From JAWLFY01 sp964462125 (GTDB lineage: Bacteria; Planctomycetota; Planctomycetia; Pirellulales; Pirellulaceae): a stretch of 7,077 nucleotides of DNA. Made by a program: the position numbers and the translations under genes. The stretch covers positions 1-7,077 of the forward strand of contig CAYWXT010000274.1 in NCBI GenBank assembly GCA_964462125.1. The letters are read 5' to 3'. The notes beneath the pieces are model-generated. The model was not told where the DNA came from. It saw only the letters and a program-made list of their open reading frames with translations, and did not search any database. This document shows, in pieces, positions 1 to 5,707 of the stretch. The stretch's first letter is position 1. The number at the start of each line of letters is the position of its first letter.

Positions 1-534
1 GTGCACCAGGAGGACCGCAGCGCCCACCACCAACAGCGAATCGGCGATGTTGAAATTCGGCCACTTCCAACGATCACTCGCCTGCCACAGGATCCAGTCC
101 CGGACGCCACTTTGCCAATCTGGATCGTAGCCGGGTTGCCACCACAGGCCGAGGCGGTCGTACAGGTTCCCGATGATCCCTCCCGTGACGCACCCCAGTG
201 CGACGGTCAGCCACCGCGAGCGGGCCGCCCCGAACCAGAACATCCAGATGCCGATGCCGACTCCGGCAAAGACCGACATCGCCGCAAAGAAGGTCCCCCG
301 GCCGGCTCCGATCCCGAACACCGCCCCTGGATTGACCGCTGTCTCGATGCCGAAATGACCGTCGATGATCCAGTAAACGTCGCGTTGGCCCGGCAGCCCC
401 CGCCACTCAAAAACGGCCGACTTGGTCGATAAATCGACCACAGCACCCAACGCCGCCAGGGCGAAAAAGAGGACGACGTGCCCGCGCGGCAAGCCCCGCC
501 CCGATCGATCGGTCTCGGCTTCAGTTCCGTCCAT
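1..534 (-). CDS. lspA: Lipoprotein signal peptidase (signal peptidase II), C-terminus cut by window edge
   Basis: Inner-membrane aspartyl protease that removes the signal peptide from diacylglyceryl-prolipoproteins. I translated this frame by hand; 178 codons are visible from the ATG at 534 to the window edge. Residues 19-35 form a first membrane segment (HVVLFFALAALGAVVDL) ending in the conserved Asp before a Ser-Thr-Lys. Residues 68-73 (NPGAVF) match the conserved Asn-x-Gly-x-x-Phe region. Residues 119-127 (GIIGNLYDR) carry the first catalytic Asp (126), and residues 160-166 (NFNIADS) carry the second (165). A stretch of about 30 residues rich in Trp and Asp lies between the two catalytic motifs. 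An in-frame TGA just upstream limits the start to the ATG at 534 or a GTG at 546; neither has a clear ribosome binding site. The N-terminus (about 18 residues) is hydrophilic. The gene is divergent from the threonine synthase gene. Both catalytic motifs are intact, so the assignment is firm. Confidence 0.93.
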   Translation of the reverse strand, partial: MDGTEAETDRSGRGLPRGHVVLFFALAALGAVVDLSTKSAVFEWRGLPGQRDVYWIIDGHFGIETAVNPGAVFGIGAGRGTFFAAMSVFAGVGIGIWMFWFGAARSRWLTVALGCVTGGIIGNLYDRLGLWWQPGYDPDWQSGVRDWILWQASDRWKWPNFNIADSLLVVGAAVLLVH

Positions 535-673
535 GATGGGCTTCACGCGTCAGAGAGTCCCCTTTTCATTCCAGAACCTAGCGACAAACGGGGACAATCG
601 ATCTACTTTAAAGGTGGCCCCGAGCCGATGCGACCCCAGTTCCCGGACAATCCTGCAGCCCCCTACCCTGCTC
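535..673. promoter_or_regulatory. Divergent intergenic region between lspA and the threonine synthase gene
   Basis: These 139 bases separate the two divergent start codons, so promoters for both genes should lie here or just inside the gene ends. I see no convincing -35/-10 pair, riboswitch fold or attenuator-like leader peptide. The only local oddity is an AT-rich palindrome, CTTTAAAG at 607-614, about 60 bases before the threonine synthase start. Neither gene has a strong Shine-Dalgarno sequence. The assignment as a regulatory region is by position only. Confidence 0.4.
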
Positions 674-2101
674 ATGTTGCTGACCGCCGAGAAGCACAAC
701 ACCAAGCAGACCGACCTCGCGTTTCAACGCTGTATCAACCCTGCGTGCGCGGCGACGTACGAAGCTCGCTCCATCCGAACCTCCTGCGACCGCTGCGGCG
801 ATTTGCTTGACATCGAATACAACTGGGAGCGGGCGGCGCTGCCCAGCCGGCTGCAGGAATTCGAGGCGACGTGGAACCAGCGGACCAACCCGGTCCGCTT
901 CAGCGGCGTCTGGCGGTTCCACGAACTGCTCCCCTTCGCCTCCCAAGACCAACTGGTCACCGTCGGCGAAGGCCAGACGCTCCTGCAGCAAGCCGACGCC
1001 GTCGCTCCCTACGTCGGCATCGATGTCGGTCAGCTTCACCTGCAGTACGAAGGGATGAACCCCTCGGGAAGCTTCAAGGACAACGGCATGTGCGCCGCGA
1101 TGACCCACGCCAAGTTGATGGGCGCCAAGCGGGCCGCCTGTGCCAGCACCGGCAATACGAGTGCGTCGTTGGCCCTGTACTGCGCCGCGACGCGACTGAT
1201 GAATGCGGTGATCTTCATCGGCAGCGGCAAGATCGCTTATGGCAAACTGAGCCAAGCACTCGATTACGGGGCACTGACGATCCAGATCGCCGGCGACTTC
1301 GATGACGCCATGCTCCGTGTCCGGCAAGTCGCAAGCGAAATGGGGATCTACCTGGTCAACAGCGTCAATCCCTTCCGGCTCGAGGGGCAGAAAACGATCA
1401 TGTTCCGAGTCCTGGAAGCCCTCCGCTGGGATGTCCCCGACTGGATCGTTGTCCCCGGCGGGAACCTGGGCAACAGCAGCGCCTTCGGCAAAGCCTTCAT
1501 GGAACTGAAACAGCATGGCCTGATCGATCGCGTCCCGAGGCTGGCCGTGATCAATGCCGCCGGCGCCGACACCCTGTTTGAACTCTACGAGCGACGCGGC
1601 GTCCGCTGGAACGGAGGCCAGGTCAATATGGACCCGATCCGGGAATACAACGACCGGATGGACCGCGAAGGTATCCGGGCCAATACGATCGCCAGCGCCA
1701 TCGAGATCAACCGGCCGGTGAACCTGAAGAAATGCTTCCGCTCGCTCGAATTCACCAATGGGGTCGTTCGCCAAGTCAGCGACCAGGAAATCTTGGACGC
1801 CAAGGCCAAGGTCGGAGCCGGCGGGTTCGGCTGCGAACCGGCATCAGCGGCCAGTGTCGCCGGAGCGCGGCAACTGCGGCGGGAAGGGGTGATCGCCCCG
1901 AGTGACCGTGTCGTCTGCATCCTGACCGGCCACGAACTCAAAGATCCCAACGCCACGGTCGCCTACCACACGACCGACCAGGATGTCTTCAACCAGGTGC
2001 TCGGCAGCCGCGGTGTGACCAAGGCCAGCCACGCCAACCGCGCCGTCGCCGTCCCCAACGAAATGGACGACATCGTCAAGGCGATCCAGCTTTACTCCTA
2101 G
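674..2101 (+). CDS. thrC: Threonine synthase, PLP-dependent, with N-terminal zinc ribbon
   Basis: Converts O-phosphohomoserine to threonine and phosphate, the last step of threonine synthesis, in the cytoplasm. The protein is 475 aa from the ATG at 674. Cys20, Cys25, Cys38 and Cys41 form a four-Cys ribbon at the N-terminus. The PLP-binding lysine is Lys135 in NPSGSFKD. ASTGNTSAS (157-165) is the substrate and cofactor loop, and PGGNLGNSS (261-269) is the phosphate-binding glycine loop. GCEPASAAS (386-394) and LTGHELKDP (417-425) are typical threonine synthase C-terminal motifs and argue against threonine dehydratase or cysteine synthase. The frame stays open upstream to 422, but those codons overlap lspA antisense and have no family character, so I prefer 674. 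No clear ribosome binding site precedes it. No hom or thrB gene is adjacent, so it appears to be a single-gene unit. Some related enzymes with this domain are diaminopropionate or cysteate synthases; threonine synthase is favoured but the substrate is inferred. Confidence 0.92.
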   Translation: MLLTAEKHNTKQTDLAFQRCINPACAATYEARSIRTSCDRCGDLLDIEYNWERAALPSRLQEFEATWNQRTNPVRFSGVWRFHELLPFASQDQLVTVGEGQTLLQQADAVAPYVGIDVGQLHLQYEGMNPSGSFKDNGMCAAMTHAKLMGAKRAACASTGNTSASLALYCAATRLMNAVIFIGSGKIAYGKLSQALDYGALTIQIAGDFDDAMLRVRQVASEMGIYLVNSVNPFRLEGQKTIMFRVLEALRWDVPDWIVVPGGNLGNSSAFGKAFMELKQHGLIDRVPRLAVINAAGADTLFELYERRGVRWNGGQVNMDPIREYNDRMDREGIRANTIASAIEINRPVNLKKCFRSLEFTNGVVRQVSDQEILDAKAKVGAGGFGCEPASAASVAGARQLRREGVIAPSDRVVCILTGHELKDPNATVAYHTTDQDVFNQVLGSRGVTKASHANRAVAVPNEMDDIVKAIQLYS

Positions 2102-2157
2102 GCCGCCCATCTCGAGGCGCCCGCCGGTGAACCTTTTCCGGGGAGACTCCTGCTCAA

Positions 2158-2637
2158 TCAACTTTTGGGAAGATGTTCCAGGTCCGTTCGGTCCTTCGGA
2201 CGGCCCGAAGCTTGCTTGAGCTTCCGTAGCCACGCGAGGGAGACGAAGCGGCAATCACCACTGCGTTCCGCCGACTCGAAAAGTTCCGCCGCCGCTACCT
2301 CTGGATAACCCGGCACGTCGTCGAAGATGTCCAGAAATCCGTGGTCGGTGATCAGCATCATCAGACGGCTGGCGCGAACGAATTCGGCGGTCACGGGGTA
2401 GGTCTTTTCGATCCCGGTCGCAGGATCGATCTCGTCGCCGATCCACTGAGCGTTGACTTCCTGCAGCGCCCTCAGAAGCGCACCGTCTCCCCCCGCGTCT
2501 CGAACAACGATCACGTCGGTGTCTTCGGTGGCCCGGACGAATCCGTGGTAGATGACAGCGTGACCGCCGATGACCACGAACCTGACGCCGTGCTTGCTTA
2601 AGACTTCAATCAGCCGAAACGGGTCGCCAAGTGCCAT
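2158..2637 (-). CDS. Small nucleotidyltransferase (Pol-beta-like fold, DUF6036/AbiEii-like)
   Basis: Predicted 159-aa nucleotidyltransferase of the minimal Pol-beta superfamily. Residues 22-35 read VIGGHAVIYHGFVR, the Gly-Gly signature with the following helix. ATEDTDVIV (36-44) gives the metal-binding Asp39 and Asp41, and Asp103 in FLDIF is a plausible third carboxylate. GRPKDRTDLEHL (145-156) matches the C-terminal Arg-Pro-Lys-Asp-x-x-Asp segment common in this group. The frame is open further upstream to 2859, but the ATG at 2637 is preceded by GGAGGG at good spacing, and the upstream codons overlap a different gene. It is the second gene of a pair: the 85-aa gene upstream overlaps it by 32 bp, implying translational coupling. 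Relatives include toxin components such as AbiEii and housekeeping-like orphans of unknown substrate. Catalytic residues look intact; the substrate and any toxic role are inference. It converges on the threonine synthase gene with 56 bases between stop codons. Confidence 0.82.
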   Translation of the reverse strand: MALGDPFRLIEVLSKHGVRFVVIGGHAVIYHGFVRATEDTDVIVVRDAGGDGALLRALQEVNAQWIGDEIDPATGIEKTYPVTAEFVRASRLMMLITDHGFLDIFDDVPGYPEVAAAELFESAERSGDCRFVSLAWLRKLKQASGRPKDRTDLEHLPKS

Positions 2638-2863
2638 CGTCCCTCCGCGCGACGCGCCGCCGCCTATAGTTTCGCTGGTAGAAATGCCGCAACCCCGCCG
2701 GAGAGGATTGCAGCAGCCGAAAGGACTGGATTTGCAGTTCGCGAAACCGAGCCATTCGCTCTTCCGGCGTTTCGCTCTCGCAGAGCCTCCGCCGGTACCG
2801 GTCACGAGCTGCCATCGCGCGGGCGATCTCGGAAGGGTTCGCCGCTGGATCCCCGTCATTCAT
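2606..2863 (-). CDS. Small basic protein encoded upstream of and overlapping the nucleotidyltransferase
   Basis: An 85-aa protein of unknown function. It is highly charged: an acidic, Pro-containing N-terminus, a helical middle with PEERMARFRELQ (33-44), then SPAGLRHFYQRN (54-65), and a strongly basic patch RRRR at 67-70 followed by a short tail. There is no signal peptide or membrane segment. The start is well supported, since GGGAGG sits at 2871-2876, eight bases before the ATG at 2863. The end runs 32 bases into the nucleotidyltransferase gene in another frame, so the two genes probably share a transcript and are translationally coupled. From memory, short proteins with a similar PEERM...SPxGxxxF pattern precede nucleotidyltransferase genes in other planctomycetes, but this was not checked. 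The basic patch could bind nucleic acid, and the position upstream of an enzyme suggests a regulator, chaperone or antitoxin; all of this is inference. Confidence 0.72.
   Translation of the reverse strand: MNDGDPAANPSEIARAMAARDRYRRRLCESETPEERMARFRELQIQSFRLLQSSPAGLRHFYQRNYRRRRVARRDDGTWRPVSAD
2641..2646 (-). promoter_or_regulatory. Ribosome binding site of the nucleotidyltransferase
   Basis: Read on the minus strand, GGAGGG ends three bases before the ATG at 2637 (core GGAGG four bases before). It decides the start of the nucleotidyltransferase, because the reading frame is open for another 74 codons upstream. The site lies inside the coding region of the 85-aa gene, consistent with coupled translation. 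Confidence 0.65.
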
Positions 2864-2870
2864 CAGGTTA

Positions 2871-2876
2871 CCTCCC
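2871..2876 (-). promoter_or_regulatory. Ribosome binding site of the 85-aa gene
   Basis: GGGAGG on the minus strand (in GGGAGGTAAC) with seven bases to the ATG at 2863. It is one of only two strong Shine-Dalgarno sequences I see in the window, both in this two-gene unit, and it supports the small gene being real. Confidence 0.7.
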
Positions 2877-2882
2877 GACCGA

Positions 2883-2908
2883 TTCTAGCCATCTGTTCTA
2901 GCCATGTG
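2883..2908. repeat. 13-bp tandem direct repeat in the divergent promoter region
   Basis: TTCTAGCCATCTG (2883-2895) is followed directly by TTCTAGCCATGTG (2896-2908), with one mismatch in 13. It lies between the 85-aa gene (start 2863, minus) and dapB (start 2978, plus), seven bases beyond the ribosome binding site of the former. On the minus strand each copy holds a -10-like hexamer: TAGAAT at 2882-2887 and TAGAAC at 2895-2900. Two head-to-tail sites in a divergent promoter could form an operator for a regulator of the two-gene unit. The repeat is seen directly; the operator role is inference. Confidence 0.6.
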
Positions 2909-2977
2909 CGGTGGATCCATGCAGGTGTCGCAGAAGTCGCAGAGACTTTCGGCTCCAAACCAGCTATCTTTTCCGCC

Positions 2978-3787
2978 ATGAGTACTCCCATCAAGATTGC
3001 TGTCCACGGTGCCGCCGGCCGGATGGGTCGCCGGGTGGTGGCCCTGGCTGCTGAAAACCCATCCTTTCATCTGGTGGCGGCGGTGGAGCACACCGACCAC
3101 CCCTCCCTTGGCCAGGATGCCGGATCGCTGGCGGGCGCCGATCGGCTACAGGTGCCGCTCACCGACCGCTGGCCCGCCGACGCCGACGCGGTCGTCGATT
3201 TTTCGCTCCCCGCAGCCATCGACGCCTGCGTCGACCATTGTATCGCCACCGCGACACCGCTCGTGGTCGCCACGACGGGACTGACCGTTCACCAAAAAGT
3301 CCACCTCCGGCACGCCGCCGAATCGATCCCGCTGGTGTGGGCCCCCAGCATGTCGCTGGCGGTCAACCTGACGATGAAGCTGGCCGAACAGGTCGCCACC
3401 ACGCTCCGCGACGTGGCCGGGGGGATCGACGTGGAGATCATCGAACGGCATCACCGCTTCAAAGCGGACGCCCCGAGCGGTACAGCGATCAAGTTCGGCG
3501 AACTGATCGCTGCAAAGCTCGGGGAAGAGACCCGGCACGTTCATGGCCGCGAAGGGGACACGGGCCAGCGGCGGCGGAATGAGATCGGCTATCACGCAGT
3601 TCGCGTCGGTGACAACCCGGGAGAGCATACGATCGTGTTCGGGATGCTGGGTGAAAAGATTGAACTGAACGTCGCAGCCAGCAACCGTGACTGCTACGCC
3701 TCCGGCGCACTCGCCGCCGCCCAGTGGCTGCAAGGTCGCCCCGCCGGCCTCTACGATATGTTTGATGTGTTGGACTTGAGGAAGTGA
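2978..3787 (+). CDS. dapB: 4-hydroxy-tetrahydrodipicolinate reductase
   Basis: NAD(P)H-dependent reductase of the lysine/meso-diaminopimelate branch. It reduces 4-hydroxy-tetrahydrodipicolinate to tetrahydrodipicolinate in the cytoplasm and so supplies peptidoglycan precursor and lysine. The length of 269 aa is normal for the family. VHGAAGRMGR (9-18) is the N-terminal dinucleotide-binding loop, and VVATTGL (96-102) matches the conserved nicotinamide-side loop. APSMSLAVN (122-130) corresponds to the usual APNFSxGVN. IERHHRFKADAPSGTA (155-170) is the catalytic signature, with His158 and Lys162 in the positions of the E. coli catalytic His and Lys and the substrate-binding Gly-Thr at 168-169. 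The frame is open upstream to 2570, but those codons lie antisense to the two-gene unit and the motif spacing requires the start at 2978. No Shine-Dalgarno sequence is visible. No dapA or other lysine gene is adjacent. Confidence 0.97.
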   Translation: MSTPIKIAVHGAAGRMGRRVVALAAENPSFHLVAAVEHTDHPSLGQDAGSLAGADRLQVPLTDRWPADADAVVDFSLPAAIDACVDHCIATATPLVVATTGLTVHQKVHLRHAAESIPLVWAPSMSLAVNLTMKLAEQVATTLRDVAGGIDVEIIERHHRFKADAPSGTAIKFGELIAAKLGEETRHVHGREGDTGQRRRNEIGYHAVRVGDNPGEHTIVFGMLGEKIELNVAASNRDCYASGALAAAQWLQGRPAGLYDMFDVLDLRK

Positions 3788-3797
3788 CATCCCGTAC

Positions 3798-3818
3798 GTC
3801 CAACCCGCCGGGCTGGAC
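3798..3818 (+). terminator. Hairpin just downstream of dapB (possible terminator without T-run)
   Basis: Eleven bases after the dapB stop, GTCCA (3798-3802) pairs with TGGAC (3814-3818), and CCC (3804-3806) pairs with GGG (3810-3812) around a three-base loop, with a single A/C mismatch between the two helices. The position suits transcription termination or 3'-end protection. No T-tract follows, so it is not a canonical intrinsic terminator. The fold is seen in the sequence; its function is inferred. Confidence 0.35.
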
Positions 3819-3881
3819 CGTCACCGCGCGCACCACCGGACCCAAACGCAAAGCCAAGCCCCCCTTACCAACCGATGAGCC

Positions 3882-4262
3882 ATGGCCAAGTGCGACGAAG
3901 GCTATCTCTGCGACGTCTGCGGCCAGGACGTGACCTCGATCGTCGACAGCGATCTGTATTTGCGGTACGTGATCGGAGAACTCGATCCGGAGGTCCTGCA
4001 CACCACCCCGGAACGTCATTTGCGATGCAACCCGGTGTTGGCCCAGTTCATCGAGCACGAGAATTTCGAGCCGGTCCGCGCCGCGGGCGCCTTCACACGA
4101 GACGTACTCGACCCGGCCTTCGTCGCCGCCAGGGTGGACCTAGTCAGCCGTGGTTATGCGCGGCTGCTGGAGATCGCCGCGACCGAAGGTGACCGCGACG
4201 TGACCGCCTATCCGCTGGACGAAGTCATCGACCGCTACCGGGATGGATCGACTTCGGGTTGA
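3882..4262 (+). CDS. Conserved-looking hypothetical protein with an N-terminal Cys cluster
   Basis: A 126-aa soluble protein of unknown function. Cys4, Cys10 and Cys13 (KCDEGYLCDVCG) plus Cys49 (HLRCNP), with His40 and His46 nearby, could form a zinc site. The middle contains SDLYLRYVIGELDP (23-36), and the C-terminal half is mainly acidic and helical. There is no signal peptide or membrane segment. From memory, similar proteins starting MAKCDEGYLC are annotated as hypothetical in planctomycetes; this was not tested. The start at 3882 keeps the first Cys, and there is no ribosome binding site. A second ATG at 3875 is in another frame with no protein-like content. The gene lies 94 bases after dapB on the same strand, separated by a hairpin, so it may or may not be cotranscribed. 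Its last 28 bases overlap the end of the transporter gene on the opposite strand. The codon pattern and Cys spacing look genuine. Confidence 0.75.
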   Translation: MAKCDEGYLCDVCGQDVTSIVDSDLYLRYVIGELDPEVLHTTPERHLRCNPVLAQFIEHENFEPVRAAGAFTRDVLDPAFVAARVDLVSRGYARLLEIAATEGDRDVTAYPLDEVIDRYRDGSTSG

Positions 4263-5707
4263 TCGACTTCGGAGGGATCGTGCTGGGATGCCGGTGCCGG
4301 TGCCGGTGCCGATGTCGAGTCGAGGCGAAAGAAAATCGCCACGGGCAGAAATAGAATCGCCATCGCCGCAAACACGGCACTCCGCGGCCATCCAGCCCAA
4401 TCGATCAGCGCGTCCAAGACGATGTAAACGACGCCCGACAAAACGATGGCAAAGAAATTGGCCTGATTCATCACCGCGATCATTCGTCCTTTCAGCTCCT
4501 GCGGCGGGCGAGACTGCAGAAACACCTGAATCGGGATCGCGAAAAACGCCGCCGCCGCTCCCAGCAACATCAGGACGGGGATCGACCCGGCGAAACCGAG
4601 CAGATGGCCACGGCCCGGCACGCTCACCGAGAGCAAGGCGCAGAAGACGACAACACCCCATGTGCCGAGATGAATCACGGCGGTGTCGGATATCCGCCGG
4701 CAGAGCCAGCCGGCAGCAACTCCCCCGGCGGCGATCCCAACACTGATCAAGGAGACCATCAGACTCGTGCTGGTGTCGGACAACCCCAATTGCGTTTTGC
4801 CGAGCGAATTGACCGCTTGAATTGTCAAACCGGCGATCAACCAGAAGACGCACGAAGCCCCGAGGGCGAGCAGCAGCGGCCGGTCGCGCCGCAGCAGCGT
4901 CCGCATCGGCCTGGGTACCGTTAAATACTCCCACCGCAGTTTCTGCTGAGGGTCGGCGGCGGGAGATCGCGGAATCCAGAGACTCGCCACGGTCCCCACG
5001 ACCGCGATCCCGATGCACAACAGCGAACCGACCCACAGGCCCCGCGCCGCTTCGAATCGGGGCAGATCCGCAGCGACGGAGAGTTCTTTCACCGGCCCCG
5101 CCACCGCAGTCCCGATGATGATCGCGATGAACGTCGTCATCAGCACCAGGCCGTTGGCCCGCGGCAGTTGCTCCTTGCGAAGCACCTCGGGAAGGATGCC
5201 GTATTTTCCAGGCCCGAAAAACGCGCTCTGCGTCCCCATCAGCAACAGCACCAGCCATAACCCATAAAAGCCGATCCAGGGGGCGGCCAGGAACGCCAGC
5301 ATCCCCAGCCCCATGACGACGATCTCCGCCACCTTGCTGCTGACAATGATCGTCCGCTTGCCGATCCGGTCTGCTAAAAACCCAGCCAGACCACCGAAAA
5401 TCACAAAGGGAAGCCCGAACACGATCGTCGCGATCCCCTGCAGATCGGCCGGTCCCTCCCCTGCCTCACCCTGCCCAACCGCCGCTGCCGCTGGAACCGC
5501 CAACAGCAACATCAACTGCTTGAACAGGTTGTCGTTGAACGCACCAAAAAACTGAGTGGCGAGAAACCCCAGAAACGATGGACCGGCAAGCGACAGTTCT
5601 GGCTTGGATCCATCAACAACGGTCGACGGCGACCACTCCTCGGCCTGCCGGGAAAGTGAGGGCGATTGCTCGGCTTCACGGATCGATTCGACCGGTGGGT
5701 CACTCAT
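4235..5707 (-). CDS. MFS transporter, LplT-like (lysophospholipid transporter family)
   Basis: A 490-aa inner-membrane protein of the major facilitator superfamily. After a hydrophilic N-terminus of about 40 residues comes FLATQFFGAFNDNLFKQ (48-64), the hallmark of the LplT/Aas transporter group. GGLAGFLADRIGKR (105-118) is the MFS cytoplasmic loop motif. FFGPGKYGILPE (163-174) and RANGLVLMTTFIAIIIGT (183-200) are also typical of LplT. About 12 hydrophobic segments are spread over residues 46-461. The tail is Ala-Pro rich (APAPAPAS, 467-474) and acidic. LplT flips lysophospholipids inward for reacylation; the homology is clear, but the exact substrate here is inferred. The Aas acyltransferase that accompanies it in other bacteria is not fused and not adjacent. 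The start is the ATG at 5707; a TTG one codon upstream is a less likely alternative. No strong ribosome binding site is seen. Its 3' end overlaps the convergent 126-aa gene by 28 bases. Confidence 0.9.
   Translation of the reverse strand: MSDPPVESIREAEQSPSLSRQAEEWSPSTVVDGSKPELSLAGPSFLGFLATQFFGAFNDNLFKQLMLLLAVPAAAAVGQGEAGEGPADLQGIATIVFGLPFVIFGGLAGFLADRIGKRTIIVSSKVAEIVVMGLGMLAFLAAPWIGFYGLWLVLLLMGTQSAFFGPGKYGILPEVLRKEQLPRANGLVLMTTFIAIIIGTAVAGPVKELSVAADLPRFEAARGLWVGSLLCIGIAVVGTVASLWIPRSPAADPQQKLRWEYLTVPRPMRTLLRRDRPLLLALGASCVFWLIAGLTIQAVNSLGKTQLGLSDTSTSLMVSLISVGIAAGGVAAGWLCRRISDTAVIHLGTWGVVVFCALLSVSVPGRGHLLGFAGSIPVLMLLGAAAAFFAIPIQVFLQSRPPQELKGRMIAVMNQANFFAIVLSGVVYIVLDALIDWAGWPRSAVFAAMAILFLPVAIFFRLDSTSAPAPAPASQHDPSEVDQPEVDPSR
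4246..4272. repeat. 12-bp direct repeat (15-bp period) at the convergent gene overlap
   Basis: GATCGACTTCGG occurs at 4246-4257 and again at 4261-4272. The first copy lies in the overlap of the 126-aa gene and the transporter gene, and the stop codon of the 126-aa gene (4260-4262) falls at the junction with the second copy. In the transporter it encodes the repeated Glu-Val-Asp near the C-terminus. The 15-bp period preserves the transporter reading frame, as expected for a small in-frame duplication. Confidence 0.6.
4291..4314. repeat. Hexanucleotide tandem repeat encoding an Ala-Pro tail
   Basis: CCGGTG is repeated three times (4291-4308), followed by a one-mismatch copy, CCGATG. On the minus strand it encodes the Ala-Pro run in the cytoplasmic tail of the transporter. 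Hexamer gain or loss would keep the frame, so the length may vary between strains. Confidence 0.6.

Noticed and set aside
422..673. Upstream extension of the threonine synthase frame by 84 codons
   Set aside because: It runs antisense over the start of lspA, is low-complexity and basic, and is not part of the known domain layout, which begins just before the zinc ribbon.
608..1774. Long antisense open frame (388 codons) opposite the threonine synthase gene
   Set aside because: It mirrors the coding frame of a clearly identified gene in GC-rich DNA, and its translation has no recognisable domain or ribosome binding site. It is a shadow frame.
2102..2157. Bidirectional terminator between the threonine synthase and nucleotidyltransferase genes
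   Set aside because: Only a 4-bp self-complementary CCGG pair is present; there is no stable stem followed by T residues.
2182..2224. Two short hairpins (2182-2201 and 2207-2224) near the end of the nucleotidyltransferase gene
   Set aside because: They lie in coding sequence of the conserved C-terminal motif and have no T-tract. They are best explained by codon content.
2638..2859. Longer start for the nucleotidyltransferase (74 extra codons)
   Set aside because: The extension lies within the 85-aa gene in another frame, and a good ribosome binding site precedes the ATG at 2637.
3146..3790. Antisense open frame opposite dapB (214 codons)
   Set aside because: The opposite strand carries every DapB motif; the antisense product shows no family character.
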